A stretch of DNA of 64,000 bases from Clostridiales bacterium (GCA_003150485.1 QALX01000007.1:62001-126000), one strand, 5' to 3'. Positions 25,880-35,098 are shown, counted from the first letter of the stretch. The notes: a model not told the origin generated them from the sequence alone. Program-made: numbers and translations.

Positions 25880-28239
25880 AATTACAAGAACTGATTCGCG
25901 ACGGCTACCTTTTCCTGGACGGCGCCATGGGCACTGAGCTCCAGGCCGCCGGACTGAAGCTGGGAGAGCGGCCGGAGCTCCTCTGCTTCACCGCACCGGA
26001 AACTGTGGCCGCCATCCACCGCCGCTACATCGCCGCCGGCAGCCAGGTGATCTACGCCAACACCTTCCAGGCCAACGGCCACAAGCTGGAGGGCACCGGC
26101 TATACTCCGGCCCAGGTGGTCACCCGGGCCCTGGAAGTGGCCCGGGACGCCGCCGCCGGGACAGACACCCTGGTGGCCTTCGACTGCGGCCCCATCGGCA
26201 CCCTGCTGGAGCCCCTGGGCACCCTGCGCTTCGATGACGCTTACGACCTGTACCGGGAAATGGTGGCGGCCGCCCAGGCTGCGGGAGCGGACCTAATCGT
26301 CTTTGAGACCTTTACCGACCTGTACGACATGAAGGCCGCTGTCCTGGCCGCCAAGGAGCACACCTCCCTCCCGATCCTCTGCACCATGAGCTTTGAGGAA
26401 AACCAGCGCACCTTTACCGGCTGCACCGTCCCCGCCATGGCCCTCACGTTGGAGGGACTGGGGGTGGACGCCCTGGGCTTTAACTGCTCCCTGGGCCCGG
26501 CAGAGCTTCTCTCTCTGGCCCAGGAGCTGGTCCAGTGGACCTCCCTGCCCGTGGTAGTGAAGCCCAATGCCGGGCTGCCCGACCCGGCCACCAACCAGTA
26601 CACCATTACCCCGGCGGAATTTGCCCGGCAGCTGGTCCCCTTCACCCAGTTGGGGGTACGCATTCTGGGCGGCTGCTGCGGCACGTCGCCGGAGTTTATT
26701 CAGGCCCTGCGGGCGGAGCTGGGCGGTCTGCCGCCGGTGATGCCGGAGCGTGTACTGCGCCACGGCGTCTGCTGCCCCGCCCAGGTGGCGGAGCTCAGCG
26801 GCGTTCGGGTGGTGGGCGAGCGCATCAACCCCACCGGCAAAAAACGGTTCCAGCAGGCCCTGCAGGAACACGACCTGGACTATATCCTGAACCAGGGCAT
26901 CGCCCAGCAGGACGCCGGGGCAGACATTCTGGATGTCAACGTGGGACTTCCCGGTATTGACGAGGCCGCCATGATGGCGGACACGGTGAAGGCCATCCAG
27001 GCAGTGATCCCCCTGCCCCTCCAGATCGACTCCACCGACCCGGCCGCCGTTGAGGCTGGCCTGCGTTACTGCAACGGCAAGGCCATCCTCAACTCGGTCA
27101 ACGGCAAGACGGAAGTTCTGGACACCATCCTGCCCATCGTCAAAAAGTACGGCGCGGCAGTGGTGGGCCTGACCATGGACGAAAACGGCATCCCCCAGAG
27201 CGCCCAGGAGCGCTTCGACATCGCCCTGCGGATTCTGACCGCCGCCCAGCGTTACGGCATCCCCAAGGAGGACGTGATCATCGACTGCCTGACCCTCACC
27301 GTCTCCGCCCAGCAGGATCAGGCCAAAGAGACCCTGGAGGCCGTCCGCCGCGTCACTCAGGAGCTGGGGCTCCACACCATGCTGGGCGTCTCCAACATCA
27401 GCTTCGGCCTGCCGGAGCGCATCCGCATCACGGAAAACTTCCTGGTGCAGGCCCTGTACTGCGGCCTGGACCTGCCCATTCTCAACCCCAACCAGCGTCA
27501 GATCATGGACGCGGTGGCCACCTTCCGGGTTCTCTCCGGGGAGGACGTGGACAGCGCCGCCTACATCGACCGGTTCGCCAACGCGGAGCCCGCTGCCGCC
27601 GCTCCCGCCGCCCCCGCCCAGCTGGATCTGGAGACGGCTGTGGCCCGGGGCCTGAAGGCCGAGTGTGCCCAGCTCACCGCCCAGCTCCTGGAGACCCAGG
27701 ACCCGCTGGCTATCATCAACGAACGGCTGATTCCCGCTCTGGACCAGGTGGGCAAGCGATACGAGGCCGGGCAGATCTTCCTGCCCCAGCTCATCAACTC
27801 CGCCAATGCCTCCAGCGAGGCCTTTGAGGTGATCAAATCCCACATCCTGGCCCAAGGCGGCCAGCAGGTATCCAAGGGGAAGATCATCCTGGCCACTGTC
27901 CAGGGGGACATCCACGACATTGGCAAGAACATCGTCAAGGTGATTCTGGAGAACTACGGCTATCAGGTCATCGACCTGGGCCGGGACGTGCCGCCGGAAA
28001 AGGTGGTGGAGACCGCCATGGCCGAGGACGTGTCCCTGGTGGGGTTGTCCGCCCTGATGACCACCACCGTCCCCAGCATGGCCAGTACCATCCAGGCCCT
28101 CCACGCCAGCGGCCACCCCTGCAAGACCCTGGTGGGCGGCGCCGTGCTGACGCCGGAGTACGCCGCGGAGATCGGCGCGGACTACTACGCCAAGGACGCC
28201 AAGCAGAGCGCCGACATCGCCCGGGAAGTGCTTGGGTAA
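25876..28239 (+). CDS. metH: Cobalamin-dependent methionine synthase, short form
   Basis: Transfers the methyl group of methyltetrahydrofolate to homocysteine through methylcobalamin. The 787 residues hold a homocysteine-binding domain (about 1-290, zinc Cys pair C267-C268 in GGCCGT), a pterin-binding domain (about 300-560, GERINPTGKKRFQ), a helical cap (about 600-660) and a B12 Rossmann domain with GDIHDIGKNIV, whose H680 is the lower axial cobalt ligand. An Ala/Pro linker (about 573-583) separates pterin and B12 parts. The C-terminal activation domain is missing because it is encoded by the overlapping upstream gene. Confidence 0.96.
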   Translation: MKLQELIRDGYLFLDGAMGTELQAAGLKLGERPELLCFTAPETVAAIHRRYIAAGSQVIYANTFQANGHKLEGTGYTPAQVVTRALEVARDAAAGTDTLVAFDCGPIGTLLEPLGTLRFDDAYDLYREMVAAAQAAGADLIVFETFTDLYDMKAAVLAAKEHTSLPILCTMSFEENQRTFTGCTVPAMALTLEGLGVDALGFNCSLGPAELLSLAQELVQWTSLPVVVKPNAGLPDPATNQYTITPAEFARQLVPFTQLGVRILGGCCGTSPEFIQALRAELGGLPPVMPERVLRHGVCCPAQVAELSGVRVVGERINPTGKKRFQQALQEHDLDYILNQGIAQQDAGADILDVNVGLPGIDEAAMMADTVKAIQAVIPLPLQIDSTDPAAVEAGLRYCNGKAILNSVNGKTEVLDTILPIVKKYGAAVVGLTMDENGIPQSAQERFDIALRILTAAQRYGIPKEDVIIDCLTLTVSAQQDQAKETLEAVRRVTQELGLHTMLGVSNISFGLPERIRITENFLVQALYCGLDLPILNPNQRQIMDAVATFRVLSGEDVDSAAYIDRFANAEPAAAAPAAPAQLDLETAVARGLKAECAQLTAQLLETQDPLAIINERLIPALDQVGKRYEAGQIFLPQLINSANASSEAFEVIKSHILAQGGQQVSKGKIILATVQGDIHDIGKNIVKVILENYGYQVIDLGRDVPPEKVVETAMAEDVSLVGLSALMTTTVPSMASTIQALHASGHPCKTLVGGAVLTPEYAAEIGADYYAKDAKQSADIAREVLG

Positions 28240-28267
28240 GTCTTTCTGCGAAGCTTTTCATGGACAA

Positions 28268-28316
28268 CAAAACGGGAGACCGAAGTGCGCATTTGCTTCG
28301 GTCTCCCGTTTTTTTC
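28268..28316. terminator. Bidirectional terminator between metH and the helicase gene
   Basis: AACGGGAGACCGAAG pairs with CTTCGGTCTCCCGTT, flanked by A and T runs; it serves both convergent genes. Confidence 0.9.
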
Positions 28317-29502
28317 AGGTTTCGTCCGGTTCCACTAGCATCAGGCAGCCGTCCTCGTCAAACTTCAGGGTCTGCACATCGTAGTGCTGATGCTTCACAA
28401 TCTCGTCCATCTGGATGGCCTCGGTCACCGTTACCACAAAGGTGTAGGCCACTCCGTGGCGCTTGGCACGGCCGGTACGGCCGATCCGGTGGACGTAGTA
28501 CTCCTGTTCCTCCGGTACGTCGTAGTTGAACACCACGTCCACATCGTCGATGTCCAGGCCCCGGGCCGCCACGTCGGTGGCCACCAGCACCTGGAGCTTC
28601 CCCTCCCGGAACTGCTTCAGGGTGCGCTCCCGGGCCTTCTGGGGAATGCCGCCGTGGATGGGCTTGCAGGAGATGTCGTTCATCGAGAGCAGCCCCGCCA
28701 GCCGGTCCGCCATATTCTTGGTGTTGCAGAAGGCAATAGCCCGCTCATAGCTGCCGCCCTCCAGCAGGGCCATGAGCACGTTCACCTTCTCCTCCCTGCT
28801 GTCCAGCTCCAGGCGGTACTGCTGGATGTCGGGCCGGTCTTCGTTGACCGGCCGGACAGTGATCTCCGCCGGGTCCCGCTGGTACACCCAGGAGATATCC
28901 ATAACCTCCCGGGAGATAGTGGCGGAGAACAGCCCCAGGTTCTTCCGGTTGGGCACCATATCCAAAATCTTGGTCACGTCGTCGATAAACCCCATGTCCA
29001 GCATCCGGTCCGCCTCGTCCAGAATCACCGTCTCCACCTTGTTCAGCCGGAGGGTGCGGCGCTTCTTGTGGTCCATGAGCCGGCCGGGGGTGGCCACCAC
29101 AATCTGCGGATTTTTCTTCAGCTGGCTGATCTGCTTGTCAATGGGCTGGCCGCCGTAAAGGCAGACCACCTGGATTCCCTTCTTCCGGGCCGCCAACTCC
29201 CGCAGATCGTCCCGAATCTGGATGGCCAGCTCCCGGGTGGGGGCCAAAATCAGGGCGGTCACATCGGTTCCCGCCGGGTCGGTGTGCTCCACCACCGGGA
29301 TGCCAAAGGCAAAGGTCTTGCCGGTCCCCGTGGGGGCCTTGGCCACCACATCCTTGTACTCCATCAAAAAAGGAATACAGCCGCCCTGTACCGGCGTGGC
29401 CGTCTGAAACCCCTTCTGCTCCAGCACGCCCATGATTTCCGGAGAGAGCTGCAGGCTGTCATACCGTACTTCCTCCGTGGTTTCAATTCCATTTACTTCC
29501 AT
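28315..29502 (-). CDS. DEAD-box ATP-dependent RNA helicase
   Basis: A 395-residue helicase with the Q motif region, APTGTGKT (motif I), PTRELA (Ia), the DEAD box in VILDEADRMLDMG, SAT (III), and the C-terminal ARGLDIDDVDVVFNYD and HRIGRTGR motifs. There is no long RNA-binding tail, so it is a minimal-core type. It probably remodels rRNA or mRNA, as cold-adaptation and ribosome-assembly helicases do. Start: ATG with complement at 29500-29502. Confidence 0.93.
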   Translation of the reverse strand: MEVNGIETTEEVRYDSLQLSPEIMGVLEQKGFQTATPVQGGCIPFLMEYKDVVAKAPTGTGKTFAFGIPVVEHTDPAGTDVTALILAPTRELAIQIRDDLRELAARKKGIQVVCLYGGQPIDKQISQLKKNPQIVVATPGRLMDHKKRRTLRLNKVETVILDEADRMLDMGFIDDVTKILDMVPNRKNLGLFSATISREVMDISWVYQRDPAEITVRPVNEDRPDIQQYRLELDSREEKVNVLMALLEGGSYERAIAFCNTKNMADRLAGLLSMNDISCKPIHGGIPQKARERTLKQFREGKLQVLVATDVAARGLDIDDVDVVFNYDVPEEQEYYVHRIGRTGRAKRHGVAYTFVVTVTEAIQMDEIVKHQHYDVQTLKFDEDGCLMLVEPDET

Positions 29503-29535
29503 ATTCCTTTTCTGTCCTTTCCTGTATTCGTTAAA

Positions 29536-29564
29536 ATTTTATCACACACCCCCGTTTTATGCAA
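29536..29564 (-). promoter_or_regulatory. Promoter of the helicase gene
   Basis: On the minus strand: TTGCAT (29564-29559), 17 bases, TAAAAT (29541-29536). Confidence 0.6.
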
Positions 29565-29584
29565 GCCCGTTCCCCGCCATCGTC

Positions 29585-29613
29585 TTGCCTTTCCCGCGAA
29601 TCTATGCTATACT
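29585..29613 (+). promoter_or_regulatory. Promoter of the ABC-F transcript
   Basis: TTGCCT (29585-29590), 17 bases, TATACT (29608-29613). It gives a leader of about 260 nt before the ABC-F ATG. Confidence 0.7.
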
Positions 29614-29641
29614 AAGTTCAATTTGATTCGGAGGTGAAAGG

Positions 29642-29662
29642 ATGATTTCTATTTCTTGCTAA
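29642..29662 (+). CDS. Six-codon regulatory leader peptide (MISISC)
   Basis: ATG ATT TCT ATT TCT TGC TAA, with a strong GGAGGTGAAAGG ribosome site at 29630-29641. Codons 4-6 contain the RNA segment TTTCTTGC that can pair with 29716-29723. A ribosome held on this peptide would therefore change folding of the downstream leader. Short leader peptides of this kind are known ahead of antibiotic-resistance ABC-F genes. Confidence 0.75.
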   Translation: MISISC

Positions 29663-29832
29663 CTTTATAAGGGGCCTTGGAGGGATTGGGCCTTTCTCCC
29701 ATCCTCTGTGCCTATGCAAGAAAGTGACATCATCTGATTTTCTCTGTCGTAGTGTGTCCGCCTGTCCTCAGGTGGGCTCTTGTTCTGCTGTCTCAGAGCT
29801 GTGAGAATGTACTTTCTTGCAGCTCTATTTTT
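29652..29832 (+). promoter_or_regulatory. Transcription attenuator of the ABC-F gene
   Basis: There are three mutually competing pairings. (1) TTTCTTGC in the leader peptide (29652-29659) with GCAAGAAA (29716-29723). (2) GCAAGAAAGT (29716-29725) with ACTTTCTTGC (29811-29820), ten perfect pairs. (3) Terminator stem AGAGCTG (29795-29801) / CAGCTCT (29820-29826) followed by ATTTTT. Pairing 2 cannot coexist with 3, and pairing 1 removes the strand needed for 2. A ribosome stalled on the leader would block 1, allow 2 and prevent termination. Confidence 0.7.
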
Positions 29833-29878
29833 GCGGCCCGCACGGCGGCCACAGACCGATCAAAGGAGGTTTCAAGTT

Positions 29879-31357
29879 ATGTCAATGATTCGCGTTGAGG
29901 ATTTGACTTTTTCCTATCCAGGCAGCTACGACGCCATTTTTTCTCATGTCAGCTTTCAGATGGACACCAACTGGAAACTGGGGCTCATCGGCCGGAACGG
30001 GCGGGGGAAAACCACCCTTTTGCAGCTGCTGATGGGCCGGTACGAGTACAGCGGAACCATCACATCCTCCGTCCCCTTTGCCTACTTCCCCTACTCCGTC
30101 CCCTGCCCCCAGCGGCCTGCTGCCCAGGTGCTGGCGGAGCTCTGCCCCGCCGCCGAGGAGTGGGAGCAGCTGCGGGAGCTGTCCTACCTGGAGGTAGACC
30201 CGGAGGCGTTAGAGCGGCCCTTTTTCACCCTGTCCAACGGAGAGCAGACCAAGGTACAACTGGCGGCCCTGTTCCTAAACCAGGGGCGGTTCCTGCTCAT
30301 CGACGAGCCCACCAACCACCTGGACACGGCGGGCCGGGCCCTGGTGTCCGCCTACCTGAAGCGGAAGCGGGGATTTCTTCTGGTCTCCCACGACCGCAGC
30401 TTTCTGGACGGCTGCGTCGACCATATTTTGTCCCTGAACCGGGCAGATATCGATGTTCAGAGCGGTAATTTTTCCTCCTGGCTGGTGAATTTCCAGCGGC
30501 AGCAGGCCTTCGAGCTGGCTCAGAGCCGGCGTCTGCAAAAGGAGGTCAGCCGCCTGCAGCAGGCCGCCCAGCGCACAACGTCCTGGTCGGATCAAGTGGA
30601 GCGCTCCAAATACGGCGGGAAAAATTCCGGTCTCAAAGTTGACCGGGGATTTGTGGGACACAAGTCTGCCAAGATGATGCGGCGGACCAAGCAGACCGCC
30701 ACCCGGCAACAGCGGGCCCTGGAGGAGCGCGCTCAGCTACTGAAAAACCGGGAAACCTGGTCGGATCTGAAGCTCACCTCTCTGGCCCACCACGCCCAAC
30801 AGTTGGTCACCTTCTCCGGGCTCTCCCTCCACTATGACGGTCGGGCAGTCTGTGGGCCTCTGGACTTCACCCTGCGTCAGGGGGAACGGGTAGCCCTGGA
30901 GGGGAAAAACGGCAGCGGGAAGAGCAGCATTTTAAAGGCAATCCTGGGCCGCCCGCTGGACCACACCGGTCGGATCACCCTGGCCTCCGGCCTGGTGATC
31001 TCTTACGTCCCCCAGGACACCGATCACCTCCGGGGCTCCCTCTCCGCCTTCGCCCAGGCGCAGCACATTGAGGAATCCCTGTTCAAGGCCATTTTGCGCA
31101 AGATGGGCTTTGCCCGGGTCCAGTTCGAAAAGGATCTGGCTGACTACTCCGGCGGGCAGAAAAAGCAGGTACTTCTGGCCGCCAGCCTCTGTGAGCAGGC
31201 ACACCTGTATATCTGGGACGAACCGCTGAACTTCATCGACCTCTACACCCGGATGCAGATCGAAGCGCTGCTGGTACGCTGTGGGCCCACCCTGCTTTTT
31301 GTGGAGCACGATCGGGCCTTCCAGCAGGCTGTCGCCACCCGAACCATCCAACTGTAA
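29879..31357 (+). CDS. ARE ABC-F ribosomal protection protein, Lsa/CplR type
   Basis: A 492-residue cytoplasmic protein with two ABC ATPase domains and no membrane part. It has Walker A GRNGRGKTT (about residue 41) and GKNGSGKSS, ABC signatures LSNGEQTKVQ and YSGGQKKQV, and Walker B LLIDEPTNHLD and IWDEPLNFID. The interdomain linker is basic and helical. The opening WKLGLIGRNGRGKTTLLQLL is characteristic of the Lsa/CplR branch, which dislodges lincosamides, pleuromutilins and streptogramin A from ribosomes. AAAGGAGG precedes ATG 29879. The attenuator upstream fits drug-inducible expression. The resistance spectrum is inferred. Confidence 0.88.
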   Translation: MSMIRVEDLTFSYPGSYDAIFSHVSFQMDTNWKLGLIGRNGRGKTTLLQLLMGRYEYSGTITSSVPFAYFPYSVPCPQRPAAQVLAELCPAAEEWEQLRELSYLEVDPEALERPFFTLSNGEQTKVQLAALFLNQGRFLLIDEPTNHLDTAGRALVSAYLKRKRGFLLVSHDRSFLDGCVDHILSLNRADIDVQSGNFSSWLVNFQRQQAFELAQSRRLQKEVSRLQQAAQRTTSWSDQVERSKYGGKNSGLKVDRGFVGHKSAKMMRRTKQTATRQQRALEERAQLLKNRETWSDLKLTSLAHHAQQLVTFSGLSLHYDGRAVCGPLDFTLRQGERVALEGKNGSGKSSILKAILGRPLDHTGRITLASGLVISYVPQDTDHLRGSLSAFAQAQHIEESLFKAILRKMGFARVQFEKDLADYSGGQKKQVLLAASLCEQAHLYIWDEPLNFIDLYTRMQIEALLVRCGPTLLFVEHDRAFQQAVATRTIQL

Positions 31358-31370
31358 CTTCCCCAGCACA

Positions 31371-31415
31371 AAAAAAGGGTTTGGCCACATTCTCTGTGGT
31401 CAAACCCAATTTTTT
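31371..31415. terminator. Bidirectional terminator
   Basis: GGGTTTGGCCAC (31377-31388) / GTGGTCAAACCC (31396-31407), flanked by AAAAAA and TTTTTT; it serves the ABC-F gene and the convergent TRAP operon. Confidence 0.9.
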
Positions 31416-31422
31416 ATTCCGT

Positions 31423-31911
31423 TCAGAACCAGCAGAACTGGTAGCGGAAGCGCACCTTGCTGCTGCGGCCGCACAGGGCCCGCAGGCTGACCGGTTCGCC
31501 GTCGTTGACAGTCAGGGTGTGGTCGGAAACCGTGCCCACGAAATAGGTCAGGTCAGGCATCTCCCGGTCAAAGCCGGAGACAATCATGGAGCCGTCCTCC
31601 CCATAGGAGAGGGTTTCCTCCCCCTCCAGTTGGGTCTGGACGCCGGCGCCAAAGTCGTAGTAGATGGTTTTCTCCACGTAGATGGCGCGGTCCCTGATCT
31701 GATAGCAGTCGGTGACCGGGCTCTTATTCACACTGTGGACAAAGGAAACACTGAACCAATCCCCCTCGTCCATGGCATAGCGGCCATAGTATTGACCGGT
31801 GTCGGCATTGCGCAGCACCAGGTACCAGCCATGGCACTCCCAGGAGGTGAGCAGGGCCAGCAGTCCCAGCAGAAGCGCAGCCAGTCCCAGACAGACGCAC
31901 TTACGCCTCAC
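31423..31911 (-). CDS. DUF1850 protein of the TRAP operon
   Basis: A 162-residue protein with an N-terminal signal or anchor helix (LGLAALLLGLLALLTSW) and an extracytoplasmic domain with the DUF1850 pattern FSVSFVHSVNKSPVTDCYQI and YDFGAGVQT. Members of this family are found beside TAXI-type TRAP transporters; their role is unknown. Its start overlaps the TRAP permease stop by four bases, so it is the last gene of that operon. Confidence 0.85.
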   Translation of the reverse strand: MRRKCVCLGLAALLLGLLALLTSWECHGWYLVLRNADTGQYYGRYAMDEGDWFSVSFVHSVNKSPVTDCYQIRDRAIYVEKTIYYDFGAGVQTQLEGEETLSYGEDGSMIVSGFDREMPDLTYFVGTVSDHTLTVNDGEPVSLRALCGRSSKVRFRYQFCWF

Positions 31912-33932
31912 GCCGCCTTCGCCGCCTTATCCCGTCTGTTCTCGATCACCTGGATCGCCGCCACGATCACCAGCACAATCAGGCCGGCCAGATCGGTCAG
32001 CGTACCGGGAACCAGCAGTGCCAGGCCGCCCATAGCACAGAGAATCCGTCCCAGCGGGTTCACATGCCGGAGCAGGTAGCCCTCCAAAGCCACGCTGATG
32101 GCGATCATTCCGATAAAGCTGCTCAGGACAATGAGCACCACTTCATACCACACTGTGTCGATAAACAGCATAGCCGGATTCAGGGCAAAGATGTACGGAA
32201 CCAGGAAGGCCGCAATGGCCAACCGGGTGGCGTTCAAGGCAGTCCGCATGGGCGGAGCCTTGGCGATAGCCGAACCCGCATAGGCGGCCAGGGCCACCGG
32301 CGGGGTAATGTCCGCCACAATCCCGAAGTAGAACACAAACATATTCGCTGCCATCACGTCCATCCCCATGCCGGTGGTCAGGATGGGGGCGCAGGTGGTG
32401 GCCATAATGACATAGTTAGCAGTGGTGGGAACGCCCATGCCCAGGATGATGCAGGTGACCATGGTCAGCAGCAGGGCGATGATCAGGTGGTTGCCCGCCA
32501 CACCCACGATGGCGCTGATAAAGACCTGGCCCAGGCCGGTCATGGTGACCACGCCGGCAATGATACCGGCGATGCCGCATGCCACGGCGATGGACAGGCA
32601 ATTCTGTGCGCCGTTTGCCAGGGCGTCGAAGAAGGTCTTGACATCCATGGCATGGCATTCGTCCGCCACCTCACGACAGGCCTTGGATACCGAGCCGGAT
32701 GTGGTCTTGGCTACGCCCCGGAGCAGATAAGGTACCAATGCCACCAAAATGCACAGCCCAGTGGAGATGATCGCAGAACGGGCCATGGTTTTGCCGCTGA
32801 TAATCATCCACACCAGCACTGCCAGCGGTGCCAGCAGGTAGATGCGGGGCAGCAGGGTCCGCACTTTGGGCAGTTCTTCCCATGCGACGCCCTTCAGCCC
32901 CATCCGCTTTGCCCGGAAGTGGACCATAAGGAAGATGCCGGAGAAATAGAGGAACGCCGGCAGAATGGCCCGGAGCACCACGTCCTTGTACTCCACGCCG
33001 ATCATCTCGGCCATCAGGAAGGCGGCCGCGCCCATGATCGGCGGCATAATCTGTCCGCCGGTGGAGGCCGCCGCTTCCACCGCCCCGGCGAACTCGCCCG
33101 GGTACCCGGTTTTCTTCATCATAGGGATGGTGACCGAGCCGGTGGTAACGGTGTTGCCCACCGAGGAGCCCGACACCATGCCGCACAGGGCAGAGGAGAT
33201 CACCGCCACCTTGGCAGGGCCGCCGCTGGCCCAGCCGGCAATCCGGTTGGCGCAGGCGATGAAGAAGTCGCTGATGCCGGTGGCTTCCAGGAAGGCGCCG
33301 AAGATGACAAACAGCACAATAAAGGTGGAACAAACCCCGATGGGGGTACCGATCACGCCGGTGGTGGTGTAAAACAGGTTGTAAATAATGGCCTTCAGGG
33401 TTTTACCCGCCACAAAGGCGTAGATAATAAAGCAGCCGGAGACACACAGGATGGGGAGACCCACCACGCGCCGGCAGCACTCGCCCAGCACCAGAATGCC
33501 GATGACCCCCAGCGCCACCTCCAGATCCGTGATCCGGGTAGCCCGAGCGAGGATACTCTGGTTGTTGACCACAAAGTAGAAGAAACTGCCCGCGCCAACC
33601 ACCATCAGAATCATATCATACCAGGGAATGCGGTTGATCTTGCCGGGATGGCCCTTCCGGGCCGGGAAGATCAGAAAGACAAACAGCACCACAAACCCCA
33701 GAAAAAGGGGACGCCGGAACTGCTCGCCCCAGTTGGCAAACAGGTTCATCCACATGATGAACAGACTGAAGGCGGCCAGCAGATAATGGATCACCGTCTT
33801 AGGCATCCCTTCATAGATACGGGTATTGGATTCGCGGTCATACTTTTTCATGATTTCTTCTACGTCCGCCGCAGAGCCTACTTCGATATCCGCTTCAGGC
33901 GCAGTGACATTCGTGTCCTTTAAATCAGCCAA
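31908..33932 (-). CDS. TRAP transporter fused permease (DctQM type)
   Basis: A 674-residue inner-membrane protein that fuses the small (DctQ-like, N-terminal, about residues 45-180) and large (DctM-like) TRAP permease subunits, with about 16-18 helices. Typical blocks are GTPIGVCSTFIVLFVIFGAFLE, SGSSVGNTVTTGSVTIPMMK and LGMGVPTTANYVIMATTCAP. The start is TTG (complement at 33930-33932) with GGAGG at good spacing. It works with the TAXI solute-binding lipoprotein encoded upstream and is driven by an ion gradient. Confidence 0.93.
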   Translation of the reverse strand: MADLKDTNVTAPEADIEVGSAADVEEIMKKYDRESNTRIYEGMPKTVIHYLLAAFSLFIMWMNLFANWGEQFRRPLFLGFVVLFVFLIFPARKGHPGKINRIPWYDMILMVVGAGSFFYFVVNNQSILARATRITDLEVALGVIGILVLGECCRRVVGLPILCVSGCFIIYAFVAGKTLKAIIYNLFYTTTGVIGTPIGVCSTFIVLFVIFGAFLEATGISDFFIACANRIAGWASGGPAKVAVISSALCGMVSGSSVGNTVTTGSVTIPMMKKTGYPGEFAGAVEAAASTGGQIMPPIMGAAAFLMAEMIGVEYKDVVLRAILPAFLYFSGIFLMVHFRAKRMGLKGVAWEELPKVRTLLPRIYLLAPLAVLVWMIISGKTMARSAIISTGLCILVALVPYLLRGVAKTTSGSVSKACREVADECHAMDVKTFFDALANGAQNCLSIAVACGIAGIIAGVVTMTGLGQVFISAIVGVAGNHLIIALLLTMVTCIILGMGVPTTANYVIMATTCAPILTTGMGMDVMAANMFVFYFGIVADITPPVALAAYAGSAIAKAPPMRTALNATRLAIAAFLVPYIFALNPAMLFIDTVWYEVVLIVLSSFIGMIAISVALEGYLLRHVNPLGRILCAMGGLALLVPGTLTDLAGLIVLVIVAAIQVIENRRDKAAKAA

Positions 33933-34015
33933 ATATTCCGCCTCCTTACTTTAATAAATTTTGCCGTGGGAGTTCTCCGCCGCCCGGATCCGAAGAGCCG
34001 GGCGCACAGAGAGGA

Positions 34016-34054
34016 TAAAAAGGGCTGCAGCGGCCCAAATGGCGACTGCAGCCG
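34016..34054 (-). terminator. Intra-operon attenuating hairpin after the TAXI gene
   Basis: On the minus strand GGCTGCAG (34053-34046) / CTGCAGCC (34030-34023), then CTTTTTATCC. Its position between binding-protein and permease genes would give more binding protein than permease. Confidence 0.75.
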
Positions 34055-34093
34055 CAGTTTTACGTTTTCATCCGTCGGTTCAGATTACTTCGC

Positions 34094-35098
34094 TTATTTG
34101 TTTACTTCGATGTTCTTCTCCTGGAAATACTTTGCAGCACCGGGATGGAAGGGCACGCTGATGCCAGCGGTAGCTTCGTCCAGCTTCAGGTTGTTGAACT
34201 TCTCGTGGCCCGCAATCAGAGCTTCCTGGTTGTCGAACATGGACTTGAGCAGCTCATACACCACGTCCTCAGACAGCTTGGTGGAGGCAATCAGAGTGGC
34301 ACGGACAGAAACAGTCTGAGCATCTTCGTCCAGGCCCTCATAGGTGCCGGCGGGAATGGTGGTCTTGGTGTAGAAGGGATAATCTGCCATCAGCTTTTCG
34401 CTGTGCTCGTCATCAATGTTGACAATGTACACATCGGAGGTGGTAGCCAGGTCGACCACGGCGGTGGTGGGTGCGCCTGCCACGATGAAGGCGGCGTCGA
34501 TCTTGCCGTCCTTCAGGCTGTCGGCGGAGTCGCCGAAGCTGGCGTTGACCACGTTGATGTCCTCAAAGGTCAGGCCGTACACATCCAGAACCTGCTTCGC
34601 GTTGAACTCGGTGCCGGAGCCGGCGTCGCCCACGCAGACGGTCTTGCCCTTCAGGTCGGCGACAGTCTTGATGTCGGCGTCGGTGGTGATCAGCTGGACA
34701 GTCTCGTCATACATGCCGCACACGGCGGAGAAGGAGTCGTACTTGCCCTCTGCCTCGAACAGATCGGTTCCGGTGTTGGCATAGTACATGACATCATTCT
34801 GGACGATGGCCAGATCGGCCTCACCGTCGGCAATGAGCTGGATGTTGGCCTTGGACGCGCCGGTAGAGGTCACGGTCAGGCTGCTCAGGGACAGCTTGTC
34901 ATTGAGCACGGTGGACATAACGCCGCCTACTGCATAGTAGGTGCCGGTGGTGCCGCCGGTGCCCAGGGTCAGGCTCTGCTTTGCGCTGCCGTCTGCGGCG
35001 GAACCGGAGCCGGAAGCTGCGCCACCGCCGCCGCAGCCGGTGAGCAACAGGCTGCAGGCCATGGCAGTCGCGAGAATCAGTGCGAGTGCTTTTTTCAT
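34094..35098 (-). CDS. TAXI-family TRAP solute-binding lipoprotein
   Basis: A 334-residue secreted binding protein. The lipobox LLTGC follows a signal peptide, then a Gly/Ser linker. The mature part has the TAXI signature LTLGTGGTTGTYYAVGGVM and later GKTVCVGDAGSGTEFNAKQVLDVYGL and IDAAFIVAGAPTTAVVDL. It delivers substrate to the permease; characterised TAXI proteins bind glutamate-like or related acids, but the substrate here is unknown. Confidence 0.93.
   Translation of the reverse strand: MKKALALILATAMACSLLLTGCGGGGAASGSGSAADGSAKQSLTLGTGGTTGTYYAVGGVMSTVLNDKLSLSSLTVTSTGASKANIQLIADGEADLAIVQNDVMYYANTGTDLFEAEGKYDSFSAVCGMYDETVQLITTDADIKTVADLKGKTVCVGDAGSGTEFNAKQVLDVYGLTFEDINVVNASFGDSADSLKDGKIDAAFIVAGAPTTAVVDLATTSDVYIVNIDDEHSEKLMADYPFYTKTTIPAGTYEGLDEDAQTVSVRATLIASTKLSEDVVYELLKSMFDNQEALIAGHEKFNNLKLDEATAGISVPFHPGAAKYFQEKNIEVNK

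Noticed and set aside
32064..33923. 619-codon plus-strand frame opposite the TRAP permease
   Set aside because: His/Gln/Gly/Asp-rich composition typical of an antisense shadow of membrane helices; the TRAP gene is unambiguous.
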